Shown here: in pieces, positions 33,765-42,355 of the stretch
Numbering within the stretch: position 1 is the stretch's first letter
Layout of the letters: each line of letters starts with the position of its first letter
Source: Nocardioides_C sp963700955
Lineage (GTDB): Bacteria > Actinomycetota > Actinomycetes > Propionibacteriales > Nocardioidaceae
Reading direction: 5' to 3'
NCBI GenBank assembly: GCA_963700955.1
Contig: CAVOZH010000008.1
Location: forward strand, 330,501 to 394,500
DNA length: 64,000 nucleotides
Notes under the pieces: generated by a model
Databases searched by the model: none
What the model saw: only the letters and a program-made list of their open reading frames with translations
What the model was told of the DNA's origin: nothing
Program-made: the position numbers and the translations under genes

Positions 33765-34655
33765 TCAGGGCACCACGGGCGACTCGGAGGTGCTTCGCGT
33801 GGCGTTCGCCGTCGACGTCGAGGTCGAGGTCGACCGCTGGGCGGGGATCGCTTCGTCGACGCTCTCGGCCGATCCCCCTGACGCGGCCGCCTGCTCGCGG
33901 GCCAGGAACTGCCCGAGCTCTCCGATGGTGCTCATCAGCGGTGACGGGAACACGACGGTGGTGTTCTTGTCGACGCCGAGCTCGACCAGGGTCTGCAGGT
34001 TGCGCAGCTGCAACGCGAGCGGGTGAGCCATCATGATGTCCGAGGCATCGCCCAGCTTGGCCGCCGCGAGGTGCTCGCCCTCAGCGTTGATGATCTTGGC
34101 GCGCTTCTCCCGCTCCGCCTCCGCCTGACGGGCCATGGCTCGCTTCATGCTCTCGGGGAGCTGGATGTCCTTCAGCTCGACCAGGGTCACGTCGATGCCC
34201 CAGTCCGTGGTGGTGCGATCGAGGATGAGGCGGATGTCCTCGTTGATCCGGTCGGTCTTCGCGAGGATGTCGTCCAGGCTGTGCTGTCCCACCACGTTGC
34301 GGAGCGTGGTCTGGGCGATCTGGTTGATCGCGGCTTGGACGTTCTCGATGGCGATCACGGACTTCACCGCATCCACGACCCGGTAGTACGCGACGGCCGC
34401 TACGTCCACACTCACGTTGTCCTTGGTGATGATGCCCTGGGACTGGATCGGCATGGTGACGATTCGGAGGGACACCCGATGCAGCACGTCCACGACGGGA
34501 ATGATGATCCGCAGGCCCGGCTCGCGGGTCCCTTGCAGCCGCCCGAGCCGGAACAGGACACCTTTCTCGTACTGCTTCACGACCTTCAGCGCGAGCGCCA
34601 GGCCGACGAAGGCCAATATCAGTACGACGACCAGAACAACGACTCCGGCGCTCAT
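33765..34655 (-). CDS. slipin/stomatin-like SPFH protein
   Basis: 296 aa. An N-terminal membrane helix (VVVLVVVLILAFVGLALAL) is followed by the band-7 domain: KQYEKGVLFRLGRLQGTREPGL, SVDVAAVAYYRVVDAVKSV, TLRNVVGQHSLDDILAKTDRIN and the LPESMKRAMARQAEAEREKRAKIINAEGE coiled coil. The C-terminal 30 residues are Ser/Thr-rich (STSTSTSTANATRSTSES). Slipins assemble on membranes and often work with an NfeD protein; the one here is 3.6 kb away beside the flotillin. Confidence 0.92.
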   Translation of the reverse strand: MSAGVVVLVVVLILAFVGLALALKVVKQYEKGVLFRLGRLQGTREPGLRIIIPVVDVLHRVSLRIVTMPIQSQGIITKDNVSVDVAAVAYYRVVDAVKSVIAIENVQAAINQIAQTTLRNVVGQHSLDDILAKTDRINEDIRLILDRTTTDWGIDVTLVELKDIQLPESMKRAMARQAEAEREKRAKIINAEGEHLAAAKLGDASDIMMAHPLALQLRNLQTLVELGVDKNTTVVFPSPLMSTIGELGQFLAREQAAASGGSAESVDEAIPAQRSTSTSTSTANATRSTSESPVVP

Positions 34656-34811
34656 CGTGACGCCTACCTCTCAACCGACCTAGAAGGAGTCCGGCGGAGG
34701 GCTTCTGATCGGTCCTTTTCCACGGTACTCCGCCGCGTGGGACGAGCGCGGGGACCTTCGCCCCTGTCCCTGGTCTACACCGGTCGCGTTCCCTGAAGGT
34801 GGAGGTGTGCG

Positions 34812-35141
34812 ATGGACCGGTTCCTGAGGTCTTGGGCAGTGGTGCTGCTGGTAGCGGTAGGTCTGCTCGTCGCCGGTTGTGCTGCGGGTGCCAACCCGGC
34901 CGAGGGGCAGGGGCCGAGCGCCGCGGGGTTCTGGCTCGGGTTGTGGCAGGGCCTGATCAGCCCGATCACGTTCTTGGTCTCGCTGTTCAACGACAACGTC
35001 AGCATCTACGAGGTGCACAACGACGGGAACTGGTACGACTTCGGGTTCATGCTCGGCGTCTCCATCGCCTTCTCGGGCGCCGGTCGATCCTCCGCGGCCG
35101 CGACATCGAGCCGCGGGAAGGCGCGTCGTTCGAAGGCCTGA
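34812..35141 (+). CDS. small lipoprotein of unknown function
   Basis: 109 aa. Lipobox LVAGC at about residue 23, then GFWLGLWQGLISPITFLVSLFND and VSIYEVHNDGNWYDFGFMLGVSIAFSG, two hydrophobic or amphipathic segments around the conserved EVHNxGxWYDFGF. I have seen this pattern in small actinobacterial membrane proteins but know no function. It is divergent from the slipin, with 156 bp between them. Confidence 0.7.
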   Translation: MDRFLRSWAVVLLVAVGLLVAGCAAGANPAEGQGPSAAGFWLGLWQGLISPITFLVSLFNDNVSIYEVHNDGNWYDFGFMLGVSIAFSGAGRSSAAATSSRGKARRSKA

Positions 35142-35172
35142 CGCGAGCACCGCCCGCCGCCCGCGGACGAGG

Positions 35173-36189
35173 TCACACCCGGAGACGGTAGGTCTCGTGG
35201 TGACCGATCACGGTCGCGCCAAGTCTCTCGTTGACCGCGATCATGTGGTGGTTCGTCGTGGCGTTCCAGGTGTCGGCCGCCGCCACCTCAGGGCGGTCGT
35301 GGCTGATCCAGCGCAGCATGTCGGCCTTCATCAGCAGTCCTAGCCTGTGTCCCCGATGTGCACGGACGACCGAGGTGTCCTCCTGGAACGCGATGGTCGG
35401 GAGGAACTCGTCCACGCACAGCATCGACTGGCCGGCCCACTCACCGGTCTTGCGGTGCCTGGCCATGACCCGGTAGACGCTCTGGCGCCGAGCGGCCATC
35501 GCCTGGTCGTAGGCCCGGACCCGATCGGCGTCCCAGTAGTCCTCCTCGCCTTCCGGGTCGTCCATCGGTGCGTCGTTGATGGCGGCGTGCAGGCTGACCA
35601 TGTCCTCGACCCGCTCCTCCGGAGTCGGGCCCACCTGATGGACGAGCTCATAGTCCGAGGCGTGCTCGAACGCCTCGTCGTAAAGGCGGTCCCAGAGACC
35701 GTGCGGGGCGCCGTGAACGTCGACACGGCGGATCGCGTTGACGCCGAGCCCCGCGCTGGAGAAGCCCATGGTCTCCAGTGCCGGGCCCCCGGAGTCTCCG
35801 CGCCAGGCGCCGGTGTAGACCTTCGTACGCCCCGCGGCCCGGGTCATCTCCAGCGCGGCGTCCATCAGCGCACGGCCGATGCCACGTCGGCGGACGCCCG
35901 GGTGGACGCTGCCGCGGAGGTGCGCCGCGTCGGTGTTGTCCTCGACGGGGTGGTGTGCCAGGCCGTGGCCCACGACCGCACCGTCCTCGCGGGCGATCCA
36001 CAGACCGGCGACCGGGCGACCGTTGGAGCCGAGCTGGAGCGACTTGAGCCTCGTCGGGCCGATAGGCCCGGGAATCGTCAGGCCCGCTGACTCGAGGGAG
36101 GCCCGGTCTACCGCGGCCATCTCCTCTGCGGTGTCGAGGTCGAGGTCCGTGGGGCTGATGCGTTCGATGTGCACCCGCCCATTCAACAC
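35173..36189 (-). CDS. two-domain GNAT N-acetyltransferase
   Basis: 338 aa from a GTG at 36189 (GTG 36174 also possible). The first GNAT domain has the CoA loop VHPGVRRRGIGRALMDAALE, the second has VVRAHRGHRLGLLMKADMLRW with AADTWNATTNHHMIAVNERLGA. Tandem GNAT proteins of this kind include mycothiol synthase-like and Eis-like enzymes, but the match here is general. Acetyl acceptor unknown. It is divergent from the leuA attenuator region. Confidence 0.85.
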   Translation of the reverse strand: MLNGRVHIERISPTDLDLDTAEEMAAVDRASLESAGLTIPGPIGPTRLKSLQLGSNGRPVAGLWIAREDGAVVGHGLAHHPVEDNTDAAHLRGSVHPGVRRRGIGRALMDAALEMTRAAGRTKVYTGAWRGDSGGPALETMGFSSAGLGVNAIRRVDVHGAPHGLWDRLYDEAFEHASDYELVHQVGPTPEERVEDMVSLHAAINDAPMDDPEGEEDYWDADRVRAYDQAMAARRQSVYRVMARHRKTGEWAGQSMLCVDEFLPTIAFQEDTSVVRAHRGHRLGLLMKADMLRWISHDRPEVAAADTWNATTNHHMIAVNERLGATVIGHHETYRLRV

Positions 36190-36256
36190 AGGCTGTCATC
36201 CCGTTTTCCGGTCCGGGGAAGCGCCTTCACCAGCAAGGGGTTAGTCTGGGTGCATC

Positions 36257-36304
36257 ATGTCGCGCCAGCTCCTCCTTCTTGGCTGCCGCAGCGAGGTTCG
36301 CTAA
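36257..36304 (+). CDS. leuL: leuA leader peptide
   Basis: A 15-codon frame, MSRQLLLLGCRSEVR and TAA, with four consecutive Leu codons (CTC CTC CTT CTT at 36269-36280). A TAGTCT hexamer at 36242-36247 places the transcript start within a few nt of its ATG. The end of the frame overlaps the first arm of an 11-bp hairpin, so the ribosome's position would decide folding. It lies 74 nt before leuA. This is the classical attenuator layout for sensing charged leucyl-tRNA. Confidence 0.75.
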   Translation: MSRQLLLLGCRSEVR

Positions 36305-36327
36305 CAGACCGGACCCCCTCGCTGCGG
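36286..36327 (+). promoter_or_regulatory. leuA attenuator hairpin
   Basis: CCGCAGCGAGG (36286-36296) and CCTCGCTGCGG (36317-36327) are perfect 11-bp inverted repeats with a 20-nt loop. The first arm lies in the last codons of the leader peptide (after the Leu run), so a ribosome stalled at the Leu codons leaves it free, while one that reaches the stop would cover it. There is no T run, so control may be Rho-linked or at translation. Confidence 0.6.
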
Positions 36328-36377
36328 AGTTCGTCGTTGCATCCGGACCACGACACCAGACCCGAAGCGAGTTCCCG

Positions 36378-38090
36378 ATGACCAGCCCCCAGCAGAACCC
36401 CCAGCAGCCCAGCGGCATGCCGTTCACCCGCTACGCGCCCTTCCCGGCCGTCGACGTACCCGACCGCACCTGGCCGGACCGACGGATCACCAAGGCCCCG
36501 CGCTGGTGCGCGGTCGACCTGCGTGACGGCAACCAGGCGCTGATCGACCCGATGACACCGGCGCGCAAGAAGAAGATGTTCCAGCTCCTCGTCGACATGG
36601 GCTACAAGGAGATCGAGGTCGGCTTCCCCGCGGCGTCGCAGACCGACTACGACTTCGTGCGCATGCTGATCGAGGAGGACCTGATCCCCGACGACGTGGT
36701 GATCCAGGTCCTGACCCAGGCGAGAGAGCACCTGATCGAGCGGACGTACGAGTCGATCCGCGGCGCGAAGCAGGCGATCGTCCATCTGTACAACTCGACC
36801 TCGACCCTCCAGCGCCGGGTGGTCTTCGGTCTGGACATGGACGGCATCGTCGACATCGCGGTCAGCGGCGCCCGGCTGTGCCGGAAGTTCGAGGAGGGCA
36901 TCCCGGAGACCACCGTCTTCTACGAGTACTCCCCGGAGTCCTACACCGGCACCGAGCTCGAGTTCGCCGCACGGATCTGCAACGAGGTGCTCGACGTCTT
37001 CGAGCCCACGCCGGAGAAGCCGGTGATCATCAACCTGCCGGCGACCGTCGAGATGGCGACCCCGAACATCTACGCCGACTCGATCGAGTGGATGAACCGT
37101 CACCTGAACCACCGCGAGAACGTCGTACTCTCGCTGCACCCTCACAACGACCGCGGTACGGCGGTCGCGGCCGCCGAGCTGGGCTACCAGGCCGGGGCCG
37201 ACCGGATCGAGGGCTGCCTCTTCGGCAACGGCGAGCGCACCGGCAACGTGTGCCTGGTGACCCTGGGCCTGAACCTCTTCACGCAGGGCGTCGACCCGCA
37301 GATCGACTTCTCCGACATCGACGAGGTCCGTCGCACGGTCGAGTACTGCAACCAGCTGCCCGTGCACGAGCGGCATCCCTACGGCGGCGACCTGGTCTAC
37401 ACGGCCTTCTCGGGGTCTCACCAGGACGCGATCAAGAAGGGCTTCGAGGCATTGGAGCGCGACGCGGCGGTCGCGGGCGGCCCGGTCGACGAGCAGCCGT
37501 GGGCGGTGCCTTACCTGCCGATCGACCCGAAGGACGTCGGGCGCAGCTACGAGGCCGTGATCCGGGTGAACAGCCAGTCCGGCAAGGGCGGCGTCGCCTA
37601 CATCATGAAGTCGGAGCACAAGCTGGACCTGCCGCGACGGCTGCAGATCGAGTTCAGTCGGGTCATCCAGGAGCACACCGACGACGAGGGCGGCGAGATG
37701 TCGCCCGAGGCGATCTGGACCGACTTCCACGCCGAGTACCTCGCCCGTGAGACGCCGCTGAAGCTCAACTCCGTGCACACGTCATCGGCCGCGGGGGAGA
37801 AGGACGCCCTCACCGTGAACGTGTACGTCAACGGCGAGATACGGACCCTCGAGGGCAGCGGCAACGGCCCGATCGCGGCGTTCGTCAATGCGCTCAACGG
37901 GCTCGACGAGGGGTTCGACGTACGCGTGCTCGACTATGCCGAACACGCGCTGTCCTCAGGTGGCGACGCGATCGCGGCGGCCTACGTGGAGTGCGCGGTC
38001 GGCGGCCAGGTCCTGTGGGGAGTCGGCCTGGACCCGAACATCGTCACAGCCTCGCTGAAGGCCGTCATCTCCGCGGTCAACCGCAGTTGA
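36378..38090 (+). CDS. leuA: 2-isopropylmalate synthase (long actinobacterial type)
   Basis: 570 aa from the ATG at 36378; the frame is open to 36279, but that part overlaps the leader. First step of leucine synthesis: acetyl-CoA plus 2-ketoisovalerate. The TIM-barrel domain has VDLRDGNQALIDPM and the metal HxH in LHPHNDRGT, with GNGERTGNVCL; the C-terminal leucine-binding regulatory domain (about 430-570) includes GNGPIAAFVNAL. Two layers of control are likely: attenuation by the leader, and feedback by leucine on the enzyme. Confidence 0.95.
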   Translation: MTSPQQNPQQPSGMPFTRYAPFPAVDVPDRTWPDRRITKAPRWCAVDLRDGNQALIDPMTPARKKKMFQLLVDMGYKEIEVGFPAASQTDYDFVRMLIEEDLIPDDVVIQVLTQAREHLIERTYESIRGAKQAIVHLYNSTSTLQRRVVFGLDMDGIVDIAVSGARLCRKFEEGIPETTVFYEYSPESYTGTELEFAARICNEVLDVFEPTPEKPVIINLPATVEMATPNIYADSIEWMNRHLNHRENVVLSLHPHNDRGTAVAAAELGYQAGADRIEGCLFGNGERTGNVCLVTLGLNLFTQGVDPQIDFSDIDEVRRTVEYCNQLPVHERHPYGGDLVYTAFSGSHQDAIKKGFEALERDAAVAGGPVDEQPWAVPYLPIDPKDVGRSYEAVIRVNSQSGKGGVAYIMKSEHKLDLPRRLQIEFSRVIQEHTDDEGGEMSPEAIWTDFHAEYLARETPLKLNSVHTSSAAGEKDALTVNVYVNGEIRTLEGSGNGPIAAFVNALNGLDEGFDVRVLDYAEHALSSGGDAIAAAYVECAVGGQVLWGVGLDPNIVTASLKAVISAVNRS

Positions 38091-38356
38091 GCGCTGTCAC
38101 CTCGGTGTCGGGTCGCGTCATGTCGCGTATCGCCTGAAAGAAGCCCCCCGGCCAGAAGTTCTGGGGGTGAGACCGTGGGGCAGGCGAGTCTTCTCGGGTC
38201 TGCGACGACCCGGTCCCAGTTCACGTACCAGTTCGCGGCGCCGTCGAGGAGCATGACCAGGGCCGCGAGCGCCCACTTCCCCCACCGAGGAAGCCGGCCG
38301 GTCCTGCGATGCCAGTGGTGACCTGGCGTCGCCAGGTGTCGCCAGGCCACCACGGG
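38091..38356. other. gap after leuA with a weak terminator-like repeat
   Basis: A run of six C (38143-38148) can pair with GGGGG (38163-38167) around CCAGAA/TTCTGG; a possible leuA terminator. A minus-strand frame (37982-38353) overlaps leuA and is not convincing. No other gene. Confidence 0.3.
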
Positions 38357-39253
38357 TCAGCGGCCGTGGTGACGCGCCCGGTGGCGCCGGTGATGAGCCG
38401 GGCGGTGGTGGCGAACCCTGTGGTGCCGGTGGTGAGCCACGTGGTGCCGGCGGTGGTGGGCGTGGTGGCGAACCCTGTGGTGCCGGCGGTGGTGAGCCCG
38501 GTGGTGAGCCCGGTGGTGCCGGCGGTGGGGGGCGGCGTGGTGACGGACCTTCTGGTGCCGGTGGTGAGCCCGGTGGTGAGCCCTGTGATGAGCCCGGTGG
38601 TGCTTACGGTGATGCCGCTTGTGCCTGATCTTGTGAGTGGACTGCACGGTGCTGTGTCGCTCGTACCAGCTGGTGCTCTTTCGTGCTGCGGCCCGCGTCA
38701 ATGAGATGTGCATGTGGGTGCGGTGTCGCAGGGCCGCCGAGCAACGCTTGAGACTCCGGCAACCGGCGTTCAGATAACGGCTCGTCCTGTAGTGGTGCGT
38801 CGCGGAGTAGATGTGGTCGTTCCAGATGACGTACATGATGCCCATGCGTCGCGCCAGCGCGTCCCTGTGCCCGAAGCGGTCGGACTTGCGAAGCCGGTGC
38901 AGGAAGTCGCCGGCGTAATGGCGGTCTCGCCGGGAGCTGGCGTTGAGTGCCCAGTCGAACGCGCGCCCCTCCTTGTGCTCGGACACGCCGCTGGCGGCGC
39001 ACGAGCGCGAGATACCGAGGGAGCCCGAACCCTTGTAGTGGCGCATCAGGTAGTTCGCCAGCATCACGGTGCCGGGCTTGGGCTTGGGGCTGCACCTCGT
39101 CTGCGGCCGGTAGTTCGGGAACCCCTCGATACGAGCGTCCGCCACGCTTGCGCCGGCAGGCATCAAGGCCAGCGCGATGACCGTGGTGACCATGCAGAGA
39201 GAGATCTTGAACAGGGTCTTCTTCGTGGGTGCGTGAGCACGTGATTGGTGCAT
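38357..39253 (-). CDS. secreted LAS-type (M15-like) peptidase with His/Arg-rich tail
   Basis: 298 aa from the ATG at 39253 (an ATG at 39277 is also in frame). Signal peptide with MVTTVIALALMPAGASVADA; a domain with SEHKEGRAFDWAL, MGIMYVIWNDHIYS and THMHISL, i.e. SxHxxGxAxD and HxH, the zinc ligands of LAS-fold D,D-peptidases and wall hydrolases. The last 90 residues are repeats of HHRAHHR type, nearly half His. Predicted to act on peptidoglycan outside the cell; the tail could bind metal or wall polymers. The catalytic role is inferred from motifs. Confidence 0.75.
   Translation of the reverse strand: MHQSRAHAPTKKTLFKISLCMVTTVIALALMPAGASVADARIEGFPNYRPQTRCSPKPKPGTVMLANYLMRHYKGSGSLGISRSCAASGVSEHKEGRAFDWALNASSRRDRHYAGDFLHRLRKSDRFGHRDALARRMGIMYVIWNDHIYSATHHYRTSRYLNAGCRSLKRCSAALRHRTHMHISLTRAAARKSTSWYERHSTVQSTHKIRHKRHHRKHHRAHHRAHHRAHHRHQKVRHHAAPHRRHHRAHHRAHHRRHHRVRHHAHHRRHHVAHHRHHRVRHHRPAHHRRHRARHHGR
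38360..38638 (-). repeat. GTG/GGT-rich repeat coding for the His/Arg tail
   Basis: On the plus strand the DNA is a string of degenerate units such as ggtggtgagcc and ggtggtggcga; on the coding strand they give HHRAHHR and HHRRHHR. Period is mostly 12 nt (4 codons), so unequal exchange would keep the frame. Confidence 0.7.
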
Positions 39254-39537
39254 GAGTAATCCCAGGACGGTTGACATGCCGCGCGGAGCGCGACCTTTTT
39301 CCGTGGCGGGGAATCCCTTCCGTCCCGAGTAAACGAAAAGTAAAACCGCCGGCCGGGAGCATATGTCGATGTCCTGAGCGTTGTTATGACTTCTGCGTTA
39401 CTTCACCATCTGCCGGAAATGACCGATAAGATCCTTGCCCCTCGTGGACGCGGCTCGAGCCGTCGCCCGCTCTGCGTGTGGTCGTTCAAGAGGCCGCGGT
39501 GGGGTCCCGCAGTGGCGCGCCGAGCGGTTCGGTGCCT

Positions 39538-40320
39538 TCAGGCCGGCAGCTTGCCGTCTCCCCGGGGAGTGCCCGGCCCGTGACGGACGGTGCCCGTGCA
39601 CGACTTCCAGTGCGGGCCGGCGAACTCCGGGAAGCGGGCGACGAGCTCATCGGCGGGAAGCGTGGCCCGCTCGAGTACCGGCTTGGCGAACCGCATCCGC
39701 TCGCCTCGGATCTCGTAGGTGCGCCGGGTCACCTGGAAACGCTTCCCGTCCTCGGTCTGCGCCGCCATGGACAGGACCATGCGCCCGTCGTGAGTGCACC
39801 CTGCACCCTGGGGGTAGATCACGCCACCACCCTCGACGATGAAAGTCCCGTCCTTGAACCCCGGAACGTGGACCGGACGGAGCTGCCCGCCGGCGAGCGT
39901 GAACATCTGCGCCAGCACGGAGTCGACCGCCGCCTTGGTGTCGACGACGATCTGGGCACCAGGCCGGTGCCCGAGATGGGGAAGGCCGACGATCTGTGCT
40001 CGCAAGCCCTTCAGCGGTGCGGCGTTCGGGATCAGGTGCGTGGAGTACGTCGAGCCCCCTTGCACCCGCACAGCGACAAAGGCCCGACAGGGCTTGGCCG
40101 CCCCTGGCCGCGACGCGACCGCGACCTTGTCGAGCCGCCCGTCACCGCTCACGTCCACCCGCAAGTGCGACCTGTCGAGCGCCCGACGTACCACCGCCTC
40201 CTCGCGCGGGCAGTCACCGGAGGTGACGAAGCCGGTCGCCTGCATGGTCGAACCGCAGGCCGGCGAAGCCATGGCTCCGGCGACAAGGGCTGCCGCGGCC
40301 AGAACACTCTTGAGACGCAT
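39538..40320 (-). CDS. secreted protein, FG-GAP/VCBS-like
   Basis: 260 aa from the ATG at 40320 (GGGGAG upstream). Signal peptide SVLAAAALVAGAMASPACGS, possibly a lipoprotein (SPAC). The mature part starts with LRVDVSGDGRLDKVAVAS, a DxSGDGxxD calcium-loop-like element of VCBS/FG-GAP repeats, seen only once. The remainder has GGGVIYPQGAGCTHDGRMVLSM. Two Cys pairs probable. Function unknown. The 284 bp up to the LAS-peptidase gene (39254-39537) are lower in GC and hold that gene's promoter region, but no gene. Confidence 0.65.
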   Translation of the reverse strand: MRLKSVLAAAALVAGAMASPACGSTMQATGFVTSGDCPREEAVVRRALDRSHLRVDVSGDGRLDKVAVASRPGAAKPCRAFVAVRVQGGSTYSTHLIPNAAPLKGLRAQIVGLPHLGHRPGAQIVVDTKAAVDSVLAQMFTLAGGQLRPVHVPGFKDGTFIVEGGGVIYPQGAGCTHDGRMVLSMAAQTEDGKRFQVTRRTYEIRGERMRFAKPVLERATLPADELVARFPEFAGPHWKSCTGTVRHGPGTPRGDGKLPA

Positions 40321-40644
40321 CAGCTGACTCCCCGCGACGATGGCTGGCACGAGGGCGCCTCGCGCACCACCGTGAACCATCGTCACACTTCCCGGGTGCA
40401 CGGGCAGGGTGTTCACCCAGAGCCGCTGAGATTCCTGGTCCTTCGTCTCCGCACACCGAGGCACTCCACACAATGCGGACACCCGGTCCAGGCATCCACC
40501 GGATCCGCGGAGAGCAATCGGTGCGTGTACCCGTTGTGCTCCATCGGCGGCTCGACGCCGTCGAGCACGGCTTGGAGAGCCAGAGCGGCCAGCGACTCAG
40601 AGCTCGCCCGACGACAATAGGGAACGACGGGCTGACCCGCAGCC
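40321..40644. other. 324-bp gap between divergent genes
   Basis: Between the FG-GAP-like gene and the NTF2-like gene. I see no gene; a CCGGT/ACCGG pair (40489-40502) could form a small stem. Presumably both promoters lie here, but no clear hexamer pair was found. Confidence 0.35.
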
Positions 40645-41052
40645 ATGTCGAGTCGACGGGAGACTCTGGTGGAGGATCTGAGCCGCCGTACCGCGCAGGA
40701 AGTGCTCGACGACCACTTGAACCTTGCGAACGACTGCGGTGACTCCGCACTCGCTCGCGTCCTCGACGAGGACCTCCGGCGCAATGTCTCGGAGGACATC
40801 GTCGTTCTCATCAACCGAGGCACCTTCCGGGGCCATGAGGGGGTGAGGCAGCTCGCTCAGATGCTCGCCGACGAGCTGCCGGAGCACCAGGCTTTCCGGT
40901 ACACCTACGTGGCCGTCGAGGAGCGCGTCGGACTCTTGGAGTGGACGTACGAGGACTCCGTCGTCCGGATCCGGGACGGGGTCGACTCGTACTTGATCGA
41001 GGAAGGCAAGATCGTGGCCCAGACGATCCACTACACGCTCGAGCAGAGGTAA
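40645..41052 (+). CDS. NTF2/SnoaL-like protein
   Basis: 135 aa. RTAQEVLDDHLNLANDCGDSALARVLDEDLRRNVSEDIVVLINRGTFRGHEGVRQLAQMLADEL is the cone-shaped NTF2 fold entry; it ends SYLIEEGKIVAQTIHYTLEQ. Usually a ligand binder or isomerase-like enzyme in the cytosol. No catalytic His/Asp pair can be assigned with certainty. Convergent with glgC. Confidence 0.72.
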   Translation: MSSRRETLVEDLSRRTAQEVLDDHLNLANDCGDSALARVLDEDLRRNVSEDIVVLINRGTFRGHEGVRQLAQMLADELPEHQAFRYTYVAVEERVGLLEWTYEDSVVRIRDGVDSYLIEEGKIVAQTIHYTLEQR

Positions 41053-41071
41053 GCCGCGACGTCCTCAGCCC

Positions 41072-42289
41072 TCAGGTCGGGATCCGTTGGCCCTTGCCGA
41101 GCACGGTGACACCGCCCTCGCTCACCGCGAAGCCGCGCTCCCGGTCCGCAGCGGGATCGATCCCGATCTCGACGCCGTCGGGTACGACGACGTTCTTGTC
41201 GAGGATCGCGTTGCGCACGACCGCCCCCCTGCCGATCATGACGTTGTCGAGGATCACGGAGCGCTCGACGCTCGCGCCGTTGGCGACGTAGACGTTGGTG
41301 CCGATCACCGAGCCGTCGACGGCGGCTCCGGAGACGATCGAGCCGGCGCAGACGATGGAGTCGGAAGCCGAGGCGTTCTCGACGAACTTCGCTCCGGGCA
41401 GCTGTGGGTGAGAGGTGAAGATCGGCCAGTCCTGGTTGTACAGGTTGAAGATCGGGTTCACCGACACCAGGTCGAGGTGTGCCTCGTGGTACGAGTCGAG
41501 CGTCCCGACGTCGCGCCAGTAGTCCCGGTCGCGGTCGCTCGAACCGGGGACGTCGTTGCGCTTGAAGTCGTACACACAGGCGTCGCCCTGTTCGACGAGC
41601 ATCGGGATGATGTCGCCGCCCATGTCGTGCCGGGAGTTCGGGTTGACGGCGTCGCGCTCCAACGCGTCCACGAGGACGTCGGCGGAGAACACGTAGTTGC
41701 CCATCGACGCGAAGACCTCGTCGGGTGAGTCAGCCAGGCCGGGCGGGTCGGCCGGCTTCTCCAGGAACTCGGCGATCGCGTTGGTGCCGTCCTCGGTCTT
41801 GATCACCCCGAACTGCCAGGCGTCCTTGCGTGGGACGCGGATGCCCGCCACCGTCACGCCGGCGCCGCACTCGAGGTGGGCCCGAACCATCTGCGAGGCG
41901 TCCATGCGGTACACGTGGTCGGCGCCGAAGACCACGATGACGTCAGGGCGCTCGTCGTTGATCAGGTTCATCGACTGGTAGATCGCGTCGGCGCTGCCCT
42001 GGTACCACTGAGGTCCACGGCGCTGCTGCGCCGGCACCGGTGTCACGTAGTTGCCGAGCATGGTGGACATCCGCCAGGTCAGGGAGACGTGCCGGTCCAG
42101 CGAGTGCGACTTGTACTGCGTGAGCACGCAGATCTTGAGATAGCCGGCGTTGACCAGGTTCGACAGTGCGAAGTCGATCAACCGGTAGCTGCCGCCGAAG
42201 GGCACCGCGGGCTTGGCACGATCCAGGGTGAGGGGCATCAGACGCTTCCCCTCACCTCCGGCCATCACGATTCCTAGCACCTTCGGCAT
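41072..42289 (-). CDS. glgC: glucose-1-phosphate adenylyltransferase
   Basis: 405 aa from the ATG at 42289 (GGGAG upstream); the open frame further upstream runs over glgA and is not used. GIVMAGGEGKRLMPLTLDRAKPAVPFGGSYRLIDFALSN holds the nucleotide loop; YQGSADAIYQ and VFGADHVYRMD the sugar phosphate and metal sites; the C-terminal left-handed helix has hexapeptide repeats (GSVIGTNVYVANGASVERSVILDNVMIGRGAVV). Makes ADP-glucose for glycogen. Divergent from glgA, 66 bp apart. Confidence 0.96.
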   Translation of the reverse strand: MPKVLGIVMAGGEGKRLMPLTLDRAKPAVPFGGSYRLIDFALSNLVNAGYLKICVLTQYKSHSLDRHVSLTWRMSTMLGNYVTPVPAQQRRGPQWYQGSADAIYQSMNLINDERPDVIVVFGADHVYRMDASQMVRAHLECGAGVTVAGIRVPRKDAWQFGVIKTEDGTNAIAEFLEKPADPPGLADSPDEVFASMGNYVFSADVLVDALERDAVNPNSRHDMGGDIIPMLVEQGDACVYDFKRNDVPGSSDRDRDYWRDVGTLDSYHEAHLDLVSVNPIFNLYNQDWPIFTSHPQLPGAKFVENASASDSIVCAGSIVSGAAVDGSVIGTNVYVANGASVERSVILDNVMIGRGAVVRNAILDKNVVVPDGVEIGIDPAADRERGFAVSEGGVTVLGKGQRIPT

Positions 42290-42320
42290 CCGGACTCCCG
42301 TCTCTCGACGTCGTTGTGGC

Positions 42321-42349
42321 TTGGCCTCCCTTGACCTTAGTCCTAGATT
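42321..42349 (+). promoter_or_regulatory. glgA promoter
   Basis: TTGGCC (42321-42326) and TAGATT (42344-42349) with a 17-nt spacer; the -10 ends 6 nt before the glgA ATG, so transcription should begin at or next to the start codon. Confidence 0.55.
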
Positions 42350-42355
42350 CAGCCC

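Noticed and set aside
37982..38353. Minus-strand frame overlapping the end of leuA
   Set aside because: Half of it is antisense to leuA, there is no ribosome site, and only one weak hydrophobic stretch.
38360..38638. CRISPR-like or satellite repeat
   Set aside because: Units are short, degenerate, without spacers, and in frame with a secreted protein.
39254..39430. A c-di-AMP (ydaO-type) riboswitch before the LAS-fold peptidase gene
   Set aside because: Such switches often precede wall hydrolases in actinobacteria, but I could not fit the conserved core to this short leader.
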